Assembly: GCA_025999435.1 (NCBI GenBank)
Contig: BNXH01000015.1
Location: 1 to 35,540 of the forward strand
Direction: 5' to 3'
Source of the DNA: Bacteroidia bacterium
GTDB taxonomy: Bacteria; Bacteroidota; Bacteroidia; Bacteroidales; Dysgonomonadaceae
DNA: 35,540 nt
Shown here: positions 1 to 8,069 of the stretch, piece by piece
Layout: every line of letters starts with the position of its first letter
How positions within the stretch are numbered: position 1 is the stretch's first letter
Notes under the pieces: model-generated
The model's database searches: none
Seen by the model: the letters and a program-made list of their open reading frames with translations, nothing else
Told to the model about the DNA's origin: nothing
Program-made: the position numbers and the translations under genes

Positions 1-301
1 CTTAAAAGCGGAACTGACAAGAGATGCTTCCTATCGTCAGCATGACAAAAACGAAAATTATGTTGTAATAAATACTTTCCATTACTTAATATAATATTAT
101 CAGAATATAATTTGTTCTGCGCTACAAAATTACAACATAAATATATATTAACAAAATAATAAAAATAATACATATATATAAATATATTTATATATAAAAG
201 AAAAATAAATATCGTGTAACAACTGATACATTTTTATTTTTTTCTGAAATAGAAAAATATTTTATTAGCTTTACAGTTGTAGTAACTAAACGCAGGGAAT
301 T
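1..301. other. AT-rich intergenic region
   Basis: No gene is visible in this stretch. Positions 21-48 hold one arm of a dispersed REP-like repeat, listed separately. Positions about 130-250 are very AT-rich with runs of TATATA. No clean TAnnTTTG box was found close to the gene starting at 302, so its promoter is not assigned. Confidence 0.6.
21..48 (-). repeat. REP-like dispersed repeat, single arm
   Basis: Read on the minus strand, this segment begins TTTGTCATGCTGACGA and continues into AGGAAGCATCT. It matches the left arm of the palindromic element at 7401-7476 apart from one extra base. The second arm is not seen, either because it lies left of the window or because it has been lost. Confidence 0.6.
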
Positions 302-1057
302 ATGAAAAATCTGACACTTATACTACTATTGGCAATATCTCCTGCTTTATATGCTCAGACTGAAGCACAGAAAGATACTGTCCATTTGATGAAAGAACCT
401 TTGAGGTTTGACGAAAAGCTCGACTATTCTTTAAAACCGGATTACTCTCCGGCTATTGGCAAATCCGTTTTTCCGGTATACGAACCCTTGAAAGCAAAAA
501 ACACAGAAAGTATTGATCTGAAACTTCCTCCGTTGAACGTATATCTTGGTCCCCCTCTGGAAAACAATACATTTACCCGTTATCCGTTTGCCAATGATTA
601 TTCATTTGTTTCGGAAATGATTATCTCCGACAGGGCATGGCTGACCTCATCTTCCCGTCAGTTCGGGTATCCTACACTCGGAGCAATACGGTCTGTTGGT
701 GTAAACTTCAATTATATGCCTGCCGACTGGCTAACTGTAAGTGTGGGACCATATGGGTCAAAATATAATTTTTATGGTTTAAACAATAACGATGTTGGTG
801 TAAATGGTTCTTTAAAATTCAGGCTTACAGATAGAATCAGCATCAATGGATACGGACAATATTCTGCATTCGCAGACCAAAATAAAGTCTATGGCCCACT
901 TATGAACATGTATCCGAGCACCTATTACGGAGGGACGCTTGAGCTTAAAATAACAGAAAAGTTTGGCATAGAAGGTGGTATTATCCGCGAACTGAATCCA
1001 TTTTCAGGTAAATGGGAAAACAGGCCTTATTTAGCTCCGGTATTCTATACTAAATGA
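302..1057 (+). CDS. Secreted beta-rich protein of unknown function
   Basis: This is a 251-residue protein. A hydrophobic N-terminus ends in an Ala-Gln junction near residues 18-19, which looks like a signal peptidase I site, so the protein is probably exported. From about residue 130 the chain shows alternating polar and hydrophobic short strands rich in Tyr, Gly and Asn, as in a small outer-membrane beta-barrel or beta-sandwich. It ends in a short aromatic-containing segment. I do not recognise a family. The stop lies 20 nt before the next start on the same strand, so cotranscription with the alpha/beta hydrolase is likely. The barrel assignment is an inference from composition only. Confidence 0.8.
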   Translation: MKNLTLILLLAISPALYAQTEAQKDTVHLMKEPLRFDEKLDYSLKPDYSPAIGKSVFPVYEPLKAKNTESIDLKLPPLNVYLGPPLENNTFTRYPFANDYSFVSEMIISDRAWLTSSSRQFGYPTLGAIRSVGVNFNYMPADWLTVSVGPYGSKYNFYGLNNNDVGVNGSLKFRLTDRISINGYGQYSAFADQNKVYGPLMNMYPSTYYGGTLELKITEKFGIEGGIIRELNPFSGKWENRPYLAPVFYTK

Positions 1058-1077
1058 CATAAAATCCAGGTCGGTTT

Positions 1078-2064
1078 ATGACAAAAAAACAAAAGAAATA
1101 TATTAAAATTACAATAAGCATAATTATTATTCTATTTATTGTGCTTAACGCGGGTATCATTGTACAATCCTATAGCCTTACCCACTTTGATGAAAATGCA
1201 AAACCGATCGATCCGGAATACGAGCCGACTTTTAAGGAAACCATAGGTATTGCCTTATTTGGTCTGGATATGCCTAAACCAAAAGCCAGACAATATCCAA
1301 ACCGCCATTACGAGACGTTATATATATCTGCCGGAGAAAACCGAAAACTGGAAGCTTGGTCTATACATACCGACTCTATAAAATATGGAACCGTTCTGTG
1401 CTTTCATGGGTATATGGATGAAAAATCATCTATGCTCGACAGAGCATACGCTTTTCTGGATATGGGCTACGATGTCCTTTTAATTGACTTTATGGGTGCC
1501 GGAGGATCATACGGAAACCAAACGACTATTGGTTTTCTGGAAGCTGAAAATGTTAAAGCAGTTCACGACTATACAGTATCTGCATTGAAAGAGGACAAAA
1601 TTATAATGGCTGGTTTTTCGATGGGTGCGGCTGCCATAATGAAAGCTCAAGCCGATTACGACCTGCTTACACAAGGTCTGATACTGGAAGCGCCATATAG
1701 TTCATTTAAAAATGCAGTCGGTAATCGTATAGACGATCTAAGCATACCTAAATGGCCTGCGGCTGATCTGTTCACTTTTTGGACAGGGGTAATAAACGGA
1801 TTCAATGCATTTAAGGCAAATCCTCAGGACTATGCTAAAAAAATATATGTGCCCACACTACTTATGTGTGGAGGTAAGGATCAAAATATACCAACGGAAG
1901 AAACTTTTCATATATTTGATCAGTTAGCCGGCAGCAAAAAAAAGCTTGAGATATTTCCGGAATCAACACATCAATCTTACCTGATCAAATATCCTAAAGA
2001 GTGGTATGCAGTTACATACAAATTCTTAAATGAATTAGAACAGTTGGATATATATAATGAATAA
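1078..2064 (+). CDS. Membrane-anchored alpha/beta hydrolase
   Basis: The protein has 328 residues. Lys-rich residues 1-9 are followed by one hydrophobic segment (about 10-30), so it is probably anchored in the inner membrane with an external catalytic domain. The alpha/beta-hydrolase pattern is complete: an oxyanion-type HGY motif near residue 110, a nucleophile elbow GFSMG with Ser181, an acid Asp268 in GGKDQN, and His298 in STHQS. This resembles the serine aminopeptidase S33/Hydrolase_4 group of esterase-like enzymes. The substrate is unknown. It follows the secreted protein at 302-1057 by 20 nt, so the two may work together at the envelope. A weak hairpin lies downstream at 2094-2110. Confidence 0.88.
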   Translation: MTKKQKKYIKITISIIIILFIVLNAGIIVQSYSLTHFDENAKPIDPEYEPTFKETIGIALFGLDMPKPKARQYPNRHYETLYISAGENRKLEAWSIHTDSIKYGTVLCFHGYMDEKSSMLDRAYAFLDMGYDVLLIDFMGAGGSYGNQTTIGFLEAENVKAVHDYTVSALKEDKIIMAGFSMGAAAIMKAQADYDLLTQGLILEAPYSSFKNAVGNRIDDLSIPKWPAADLFTFWTGVINGFNAFKANPQDYAKKIYVPTLLMCGGKDQNIPTEETFHIFDQLAGSKKKLEIFPESTHQSYLIKYPKEWYAVTYKFLNELEQLDIYNE

Positions 2065-2093
2065 AATACATTACATATGAAAAGAATGGAATC

Positions 2094-2110
2094 CGCCTCA
2101 AATCGAGGCG
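2094..2110 (+). terminator. Weak hairpin, possible terminator
   Basis: CGCCTC and GAGGCG form a 6-bp stem around a 5-nt loop, 30 nt after the hydrolase stop. There is no clear T-tract, so intrinsic termination is uncertain. Confidence 0.3.
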
Positions 2111-2189
2111 ATTTATAAGTCATGAAGCGATCGGAAAATAATAACAAACAGAGTTGACAAAACATACTGTTAAAACAATAAAACTTAAC

Positions 2190-2197
2190 TATATTTG
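2190..2197 (+). promoter_or_regulatory. -7 box for the DUF1287 gene
   Basis: TATATTTG matches the Bacteroidota TAnnTTTG consensus and lies 18 nt before the start codon at 2216. No TTG box is found at the usual spacing, so only the -7 element is called. Confidence 0.5.
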
Positions 2198-2215
2198 AAT
2201 TCTAATAGTTAACGA

Positions 2216-2797
2216 ATGAAGCATATATCCTTTTCCCTGTTCTTACTCTTTGTTTCGGTTTGCGTTCAGGCTCAAAGTGACGATTTTTATAAAGGGTTGT
2301 CGAACGCGGCAATGGAGTTGACTAAAGACAAAGTGACTTATGATCCCCGTTATTTCAATATACCATATCCCAATGGGGATGTACCTCCTGACAAAGGAGT
2401 ATGCACGGATGTCATAATCAGGGCATACCGGAAACTAGGGATAGACCTTCAAAAAAAGATACACGAAGATATGAAAGCTAATTTCGGTAAATATCCGAAA
2501 ACGTGGGGAATGAAATCTACTGACAGGAATATAGATCATCGCAGAGTCCCCAATCAGGCTACTTTCTTTTCTCGTTTCGGCACTATAAAAATAATATCGA
2601 ATAAAGGCGAAGACTACCTGCCCGGTGACATTGTCACGTGGAATTTAGGAAAAGGGATCGTTCACATAGGCATTGTTAGCAACCGTAAGTCCGGTGACGG
2701 TAAACGGCCTCTTATAGTGCACAACATCGGACAAGGGCAAGTCCTGCAAGACTGCCTTTTTAGTTACAAGATAACAGGACATTACACATATAAATAA
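2216..2797 (+). CDS. DUF1287 family exported protein (YijF-like)
   Basis: The protein has 193 residues, with a signal peptide of about 20 residues ending VQAQ. The body has the DUF1287 pattern: GVCTDVIIRAYRKLG with a conserved Cys63, a central DHRRVPN motif, GDIVTWNL, and His residues at 150 (HIGIV) and 169 (VHNIG). The Cys/His arrangement recalls NlpC/P60-like papain-fold enzymes acting on the cell wall. That activity is an inference from the fold pattern, since the family function is not established to my knowledge. Only 8 nt separate it from the aldo/keto reductase downstream, so the two probably share a transcript starting near 2200. Confidence 0.85.
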   Translation: MKHISFSLFLLFVSVCVQAQSDDFYKGLSNAAMELTKDKVTYDPRYFNIPYPNGDVPPDKGVCTDVIIRAYRKLGIDLQKKIHEDMKANFGKYPKTWGMKSTDRNIDHRRVPNQATFFSRFGTIKIISNKGEDYLPGDIVTWNLGKGIVHIGIVSNRKSGDGKRPLIVHNIGQGQVLQDCLFSYKITGHYTYK

Positions 2798-2805
2798 AAA
2801 AGGTC

Positions 2806-3762
2806 ATGAAATACAATTTTTGTGGAAATAGTGGACTGCAATTACCCGAAATATCTTTGGGATTGTGGCATAATTTTGGCGATGTAGATGACTTCGGAGT
2901 CGCTACATCTATGATTCTGTATGCATTCGAAAAGGGAATAACCCATTTCGATCTGGCAAATAATTACGGGCCTCCTCCCGGAAGCGCTGAAACCAATTTT
3001 GGGAAAGTACTGGGCAAAGAACTAAAAGGACACAGAGATGAACTGATTATATCGTCCAAAGCCGGGCATCTCATGTGGAACGGGCCATACGGAGATGGTG
3101 GTTCGCGCAAATACATTATGGCGAGTATAGACCAAAGCCTTATGCGTACGGGACTGGAATATTTCGATATATTCTACTCGCACCGCTACGACCCGCAAAC
3201 ACCAATTGAGGAAACCATGCAGGCATTGATAGATATTGTCCGCCAGGGAAAAGCCTTATATATAGGCATCTCAAAATATCCACCCGAAAAATTAGTACAG
3301 GCATATGACATATTGAAATCCCAGCACGTGCCTTGCCTCATTTATCAGGATAAATACAGTATGCTGGTACGCCACCCTGAAGAAGAACATATGGCTATCA
3401 ATGAGAAATATGGTGTTGGCTTCATCGCGTTTTCTCCGCTTGCACAGGGGGTGCTTACCAATAAATATCTGAAAGGTATTCCGGAAATGTCACGTGCCCA
3501 TAAAAGTCATGGTTTCTTGCAGGAAAGTGAAATTACGCCGGAAGTTATCAAGAAAGTTTCTGCCCTGAACGACCTGGCCATACAGCGCGGGCAAACGCTT
3601 GCCGAAATGGCTTTGGCATGGTTACTGTACAATAAACAAGTAACATCGGTTATAGTAGGAACAAGTTCACTGAAACAGCTTCAGGACAATCTGAAAGCAA
3701 GAGATAATGCTAATTTCTCGGAAGAAGAATTAAGATTAATCGAAGGTGTTTTGGCGCAGTAA
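2806..3762 (+). CDS. Aldo/keto reductase, YghZ/Gpr-like
   Basis: This is a 318-residue cytosolic NADPH-dependent aldo/keto reductase. The N-terminal half closely follows E. coli YghZ (L-glyceraldehyde 3-phosphate reductase), with SLGLWHNFG, THFDLANNYGPPPGSAE, IISSKAG and DIFYSHR. The AKR catalytic tetrad is present as Asp49, Tyr54, Lys85 and His126. The C-terminal cofactor region includes AFSPLAQGVLTNKYL and a VIVGTSSLKQL stretch. The length is slightly below the roughly 345 residues of YghZ. The likely role is detoxification of small aldehydes such as methylglyoxal or L-glyceraldehyde 3-phosphate; the substrate is inferred from family. It lies 8 nt after the DUF1287 gene. Confidence 0.92.
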   Translation: MKYNFCGNSGLQLPEISLGLWHNFGDVDDFGVATSMILYAFEKGITHFDLANNYGPPPGSAETNFGKVLGKELKGHRDELIISSKAGHLMWNGPYGDGGSRKYIMASIDQSLMRTGLEYFDIFYSHRYDPQTPIEETMQALIDIVRQGKALYIGISKYPPEKLVQAYDILKSQHVPCLIYQDKYSMLVRHPEEEHMAINEKYGVGFIAFSPLAQGVLTNKYLKGIPEMSRAHKSHGFLQESEITPEVIKKVSALNDLAIQRGQTLAEMALAWLLYNKQVTSVIVGTSSLKQLQDNLKARDNANFSEEELRLIEGVLAQ

Positions 3763-3871
3763 TGGGATTTTAGTCAATTAAAAACCGATTTCTTAATTTC
3801 TTTTGAATATTAAAAAGAAGCTCTCCCAATAAAATAAAAAACAAGCCGATTATTCTGGCGAATAACTAAAA

Positions 3872-3898
3872 TTGCTTTTGATATAACTCTTTACTTTG
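3872..3898 (+). promoter_or_regulatory. Promoter abutting the start codon at 3901
   Basis: TTG at 3872-3874 and TTACTTTG at 3891-3898 (one mismatch to TAnnTTTG) are separated by 16 nt. The final G of the -7 box lies 2 nt before ATG, so transcription would begin at or inside the start codon. Confidence 0.5.
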
Positions 3899-3900
3899 TT

Positions 3901-4710
3901 ATGAGACTGTTATTCATATTTTTGTCGCTATTTATAAGTGGAACTCTATTTGCACAAATTCCATTCAAAATAATATCTCAGGCTGAGTATCGCATAGTTA
4001 AAGAAAAAAGGTATCAAAGCAAAGGGTTTGATATTCCGGAGGTACTAAACGACTCAACGGCAGACCTTGTTTGCGAAACCCGTTATATCTATTCGGGCGA
4101 CAAGCTTATTCTGAAGAAAAATAGTTGGATGGATATATATAATAGGATGGATGTGTTACATTTGGATGATATGAGCGATTCTATCGTTTACTATTCGGCA
4201 GATTCGGTCTCTATATTCCACAAATATGGAGGGAAATATCATGCTTCTGATAAGAAATTGACAAACTATATTTTATTATTGAGTGAAATACTGGCTAAAG
4301 GAAAGTATAAGCTTTCAAAAAACGATGTAACTTATACATTTTCCGTTGATAATGGTTTTATAAAAAGAATAAAAGAACAGACATCAGACAATTGGCGTAC
4401 AGCTAATTATCTGTACAAGAACAATATCCTTAGAGAGCGTAAAAATAAAGGAAAATATACGTTCGACTCCAAAGATACTATTATCTACCATAGTCCACAT
4501 CATTTCGAAATATCCGCATCGGGAGGTAATGTGTGGTGCTGTTCGTTCCATTACTATTTTAATGATGAAGGTTATCTGATTCAACATGCAAGCGAATTAG
4601 ATACTAACGCGACAATCGTAGTTTACGAGTATGAAAAAGCCAAAGGTAATGCCGGCTTATTATACAATAATATTGATAATATTACCGGCATGATACCTTT
4701 TATATACTAA
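3901..4710 (+). CDS. Secreted protein of unknown function
   Basis: The protein has 269 residues, with a clear signal peptide ending TLFAQ at about residue 19. I do not recognise a family. The mature part is rich in Tyr, Lys, Asp and Ser and reads as repeated beta-strand/turn segments (ETRYIYSGDKLILKK, KYTFDSKDTIIYHSPHHFE, VWCCSFHYYFNDEGYLIQ). A Cys-Cys pair and paired His residues are present near residues 190-215. No other Met is available near the N-terminus, so the start is firm. With its promoter box 2 nt upstream, the message is probably leaderless. It converges on the S9 peptidase, with 11 nt between the stops. Confidence 0.8.
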   Translation: MRLLFIFLSLFISGTLFAQIPFKIISQAEYRIVKEKRYQSKGFDIPEVLNDSTADLVCETRYIYSGDKLILKKNSWMDIYNRMDVLHLDDMSDSIVYYSADSVSIFHKYGGKYHASDKKLTNYILLLSEILAKGKYKLSKNDVTYTFSVDNGFIKRIKEQTSDNWRTANYLYKNNILRERKNKGKYTFDSKDTIIYHSPHHFEISASGGNVWCCSFHYYFNDEGYLIQHASELDTNATIVVYEYEKAKGNAGLLYNNIDNITGMIPFIY

Positions 4711-4721
4711 TAGCCAATATC

Positions 4722-7292
4722 TTACTTACTATCCGGAAACAAAGCTTTCCACCAGCCATTATCATCCTTCAGCCACTTATCGAACCATGCCATAATAGAA
4801 TTGTTCCATTCCACCCGGCGCTTATAATTAGCCACTCCATGGTTTTCGTCCTTCACCTGTATAAACTCTACAGGCTTGCCGAGTATTTTAAGTGCGGTAT
4901 ACATCTGAATGCTTTCACCGATAGGCACATTGGTATCTACTGTACCATGAGTTAGCAATATAGGCGTTTTAATCTTATCGGCATTGAAGAGCGGACTTTG
5001 TTTCACATACAAGTCCGGATTATTCCACGGATAGCTGTTTGCACTGGCTCCCGAACTGTAAGTATATCCCCAATAACCTTCGCCCCAATAACTGCTTATG
5101 GAACTAATTCCGGCATGGGATACTGCCGCTGCGAACATATCCGTCTGAGTTTGCAGGTACATGGTCATAAAGCCGCCATATGATGCTCCTATACAACCTA
5201 TTTTCTTATCGTTTACATAAGGATGTTCTTTCATAAACAGCTTTGTTCCTTCTATAATATCTTCGGCTGTACGCTTACCCCAAGCATTCACATGCATAGC
5301 TGCAAACTTCTGTCCGAATCCTGTCGCACCGCTTGGCTGCACTACATACACCACATACCCCTGAGCTGCAAATACATGTCCCGGATAAGGGTGTTCGAAA
5401 GTACGGGCAGTAGGCGTTGTCCCACCGTAATAATAGACGATCATCGGATATTTTTTCGCAGCATCGAAATTCGGTGGCAGATAGAAGCGACCTTTTATTT
5501 CCACCCCATCCGAATTGGTAAAATTCCAGTCCTGAACTTTTCCTAATTCCATCTTGCTCAACCTATCGTTGTAAGGATCAGCGATCAAAGTAGATGTTTT
5601 AGACTTTAAGTCATAGATATATGCTCTCGTAGAGTTCGATTGTCCAACCCCCATATACACTCCTGTCTCTGCGTTATTAGCCAGATCGAAAACACGGATT
5701 ACATCTTCGTGTAAGGGCAATTTGGTAAAAGTCTTATTAGACGGATTATAAGAATATACATTCACATAATCCATATCTGTGGTACGAAAATAGATAAGAT
5801 TATCTTTCCTGTTCCACACTCCGGCATCGATACTCGGATCAAAATTTTTAGTTATGGCCTCTATCTGTTTAGTAGATAAATCCATAATGAAGGACAATGT
5901 ATTGTAAGTGTTAGATATCTGTCCTTCGCCAATATTCAACCCGATACCATTAAAAGCTTCTCCCGACCCGGAAACAAGTAGTTTTTTACCGTCAGGTGAA
6001 AAAGACGCGCCTCCGGCAAATGACTGGTCTATCCATAGTGTATCAGCTTTCATTGTGGCGAGATCCAGTTTCAACAGCGTGGATTTACGGAATGGACGTT
6101 CTGTTATAACTTCATCTGAAAAAGAAATTAGTATCTGTTTCGAATCGGGACTGATATCGCTAAGCCATGTGGAATGCGAACCAAAAGTCAGTTGCTGGCT
6201 AAATCCGGATACCAGATCGTATTTATGGATAAACGACCGGTTAGTATACCCCGGCTGCCTGTCTTCCGGTGATTTCAATAGCTTTAAGTCACTTTTGCTC
6301 TCTTCTCCTTTTTCCTGTTTGGAATAAAACAAAACTCTTTCGTTGGGTGCTATTTGAATATATTGATCCGGTATATTTTTAGCTAAGGTACTTTCTTGCA
6401 TCGTTGCCGGATCTATTGTTATTAGATTTACACCCTCTTCTGTTTTTGATATATAAAACAGCTTTTCGCTCTTAGGCATCCAGCTCAATTGTCTTTTCGC
6501 TCCGTCGGTGTCTATCAAAACCGAGCTTTTAGCCTTTATATTGTATAGTTCTGTGGTAGATGATCCTTTCTCTCCAAATGTATTCCTGTATGATATTAAT
6601 ATATATTGTCCTTCGGGTGAAATACGGATATTCGTTACACGTTTGCCCAGCATCATATCTGTAAAATTAACAAGGCGTTTGTCCGAGTTCGAAAAAGAAA
6701 AGACTGTTAACGAATCGTTTTTCTCGTTTTCTATCTCCACCTTAAATGTAGGAGGTACATCTTCTTTCAGTGTTGTTATCGGTTCGTCTTTGCCTGTAAC
6801 TATCATTTTTATTACAACCTGACTTTGTTCCGGATATGGGGTAAGTGAAGCCGTAACAGATTTTTTATCGTTACGAAATGTTTTTTCTTCAGTCGCTTTT
6901 GTTGCGGCCAATTTTCCATCCACATATATTTCCATCATATTGGGTGTGGTTACTTTCAAGGTACCTTTTGCATACCTGTCTGTACTTACATTAAAAGCAA
7001 ATAACTGTATGGTGGTATTTTTATCCGCTGGTTTTTCAGGAAAGAAATAACCGGCCGTATCGGCTTTTAAAGGCCTTACAAAAACCTCTCGCCCCGGAAT
7101 GGACAAGGACATCTTCAGCATGTCTTTTTCACTGAATTTTTCACCTTTTAGATTCAGGCTATCTACTTTGAAAGGCTGCACAACAGTTACCGGAGGCGCA
7201 GCATATATCTGCGGTAAAGACTGTTTTTTCTGAGAAAAGGTATTTCCCGAAACGATCAATAAAAGAAATGAGATAAATAACTTCGTATTCAT
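4722..7292 (-). CDS. S9 family peptidase (DPP IV / prolyl oligopeptidase-like)
   Basis: From the chosen start the protein has 856 residues. A signal peptide (MNTKLFISFLLLIVSGNTFSQ) sends it to the periplasm. The first 600 or so residues form a beta-propeller-like region with repeated WD/PD40-type motifs (ISPEGQYILISY, FSPDGKKLLVSG). The C-terminal peptidase_S9 domain has GASYGGF (Ser near 704), HGTVDTNVP (Asp near 786) and ENHG (His near 818), a complete triad in the usual order. It probably trims peptides in the periplasm. An in-frame ATG 30 nt upstream (7320-7322) is rejected because it overlaps the -7 box and would put ten polar residues before the signal peptide. It appears monocistronic. 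Confidence 0.93.
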   Translation of the reverse strand: MNTKLFISFLLLIVSGNTFSQKKQSLPQIYAAPPVTVVQPFKVDSLNLKGEKFSEKDMLKMSLSIPGREVFVRPLKADTAGYFFPEKPADKNTTIQLFAFNVSTDRYAKGTLKVTTPNMMEIYVDGKLAATKATEEKTFRNDKKSVTASLTPYPEQSQVVIKMIVTGKDEPITTLKEDVPPTFKVEIENEKNDSLTVFSFSNSDKRLVNFTDMMLGKRVTNIRISPEGQYILISYRNTFGEKGSSTTELYNIKAKSSVLIDTDGAKRQLSWMPKSEKLFYISKTEEGVNLITIDPATMQESTLAKNIPDQYIQIAPNERVLFYSKQEKGEESKSDLKLLKSPEDRQPGYTNRSFIHKYDLVSGFSQQLTFGSHSTWLSDISPDSKQILISFSDEVITERPFRKSTLLKLDLATMKADTLWIDQSFAGGASFSPDGKKLLVSGSGEAFNGIGLNIGEGQISNTYNTLSFIMDLSTKQIEAITKNFDPSIDAGVWNRKDNLIYFRTTDMDYVNVYSYNPSNKTFTKLPLHEDVIRVFDLANNAETGVYMGVGQSNSTRAYIYDLKSKTSTLIADPYNDRLSKMELGKVQDWNFTNSDGVEIKGRFYLPPNFDAAKKYPMIVYYYGGTTPTARTFEHPYPGHVFAAQGYVVYVVQPSGATGFGQKFAAMHVNAWGKRTAEDIIEGTKLFMKEHPYVNDKKIGCIGASYGGFMTMYLQTQTDMFAAAVSHAGISSISSYWGEGYWGYTYSSGASANSYPWNNPDLYVKQSPLFNADKIKTPILLTHGTVDTNVPIGESIQMYTALKILGKPVEFIQVKDENHGVANYKRRVEWNNSIMAWFDKWLKDDNGWWKALFPDSK

Positions 7293-7319
7293 GTTAGATT
7301 GTTTTAGTTCCCCATCTTG

Positions 7320-7327
7320 CAAAGGTA
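7320..7327 (-). promoter_or_regulatory. -7 box for the S9 peptidase
   Basis: On the minus strand this reads TACCTTTG, a full match to TAnnTTTG, 27 nt upstream of the ATG at 7292. It overlaps the alternative upstream ATG and so decides the start. A TTTG lies 25 nt further upstream (7353-7356), slightly too far to be called with confidence. Confidence 0.55.
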
Positions 7328-7400
7328 TAAATTATGTTATCAGTAATAAACACAAAATCTTAGTATTCTATAAATATTAATGATATATTTTTTCTTTCTC

Positions 7401-7476
7401 TTTGTCATGCTGACGAAGGAAGCATCTGGTGCCTGTTAAGGCTGGGATCCTTCGTTTCACTCAGGATGACAAAAAT
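7401..7476 (+). repeat. REP-like imperfect palindrome
   Basis: The left arm TTTGTCATGCTGACGAAGGA and the right arm, read on the opposite strand as TTTGTCATCCTGAGTGAAAC then GAAGGATCC, form an imperfect palindrome with a short loop. A single-arm relative occurs at 21-48. Two sites of the same unit in non-coding DNA suggest a dispersed intergenic element. It could also act as a hairpin on transcripts. Confidence 0.65.
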
Positions 7477-7800
7477 ATATCAATAAATTATTTTTGTTGC
7501 TTAAGTTTTATAAAATATTTATTTATAGAACTAAGAGTAAAAATAAAAACGCACTGTTCATGGATCAGGGCAACCCATCAAAAAAATGAAAAATGAATTG
7601 AATTATCAATCGCCGAAGCGAAGGCGAGGCAAAATCGGCGGAGCCAAAAGTGAAACATTGTCCGTCGCTGGTTTTATCTATAGATGTAGTGATAATTAGA
7701 TAATTTGAAAATGAGCGAATTAGCAAATTTGAAAATGAGTGTGGAGTTTGTTACTTTTTAGTTAAAATAAAAGATAGAGATCAAAGCAGGAGTTTGTTTA

Positions 7801-7993
7801 CTGTAGGAGTTTGTTACATTTTAGTTAAAAGGTTATGAGTAGACGAGATACGAGGTACGAGTTGTTGACTGATGACTGTTGACTGCTAACTGCTAACTGT
7901 AGAAGTTTGTTACATTTTAGTTAAAAGGTTATGAGTAGACGAGATACGAGATACGAGGTACGAGTTGTTGGCTGATGACTGATAACTGTTGAC
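7801..7993 (+). repeat. Tandem duplication, about 96-bp unit, two copies
   Basis: Copy 1 begins at 7801 and copy 2 at 7897. They share CTGTAG(G/A)AGTTTGTTACA and the following TTTTAGTTAAAAGG, ATGAGTAGACGAGATACGAG and related blocks. Copy 2 has an extra 7-nt ATACGAG unit. Each copy ends in micro-repeats of the GACTGATGACTGTTGAC and CTGCTAACTG type. A shorter relative, GTGGAGTTTGTTAC, lies at 7741. There is no coding potential, and nothing like CRISPR spacers. Confidence 0.75.
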
Positions 7994-8015
7994 AAGGAAA
8001 AAATGAATATCTTTG
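7989..8015 (+). promoter_or_regulatory. Promoter of the esterase/beta-lactamase gene
   Basis: TTG at 7989-7991 and TATCTTTG at 8008-8015 (full match to TAnnTTTG) are spaced by 16 nt. The start codon at 8070 gives a leader of about 50 nt. The upstream TTG lies in the last bases of the second tandem repeat copy. Confidence 0.5.
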
Positions 8016-8069
8016 CTTTCCCTGAAACCATCGGGGTACGATTTGTAATCAATTGTCAATGATTTATAT

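Larger units (their letters stand above)
7323..8069. other. Repeat-rich intergenic region of about 750 bp
   Basis: No convincing gene is present. In order it holds a palindromic REP-like element (7401-7476), a GC-richer patch (about 7605-7650) with a TCGCC/GGCGA inverted repeat, two copies of a motif ATTTGAAAATGAG (about 7702-7739), then a 96-bp tandem duplication (7801-7993) and the promoter of the fusion gene. The low-complexity composition differs from the flanking coding sequence. Confidence 0.7.

Noticed and set aside
4629..4692. Inverted repeat ATGCCGG...CCGGCAT near the end of the gene at 3901, as a shared terminator
   Set aside because: The arms are 7 bp with a loop of about 30 nt that is itself coding, and no T-tract follows on either strand.
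5908..6327. Open frame of 139 codons on the plus strand
   Set aside because: It lies entirely within the S9 peptidase gene on the other strand and has no signal, domain or promoter of its own.
7801..7993. CRISPR-like repeat array
   Set aside because: There are only two copies of about 96 bp, directly adjacent and without spacers, and no cas gene nearby. It is a tandem duplication.
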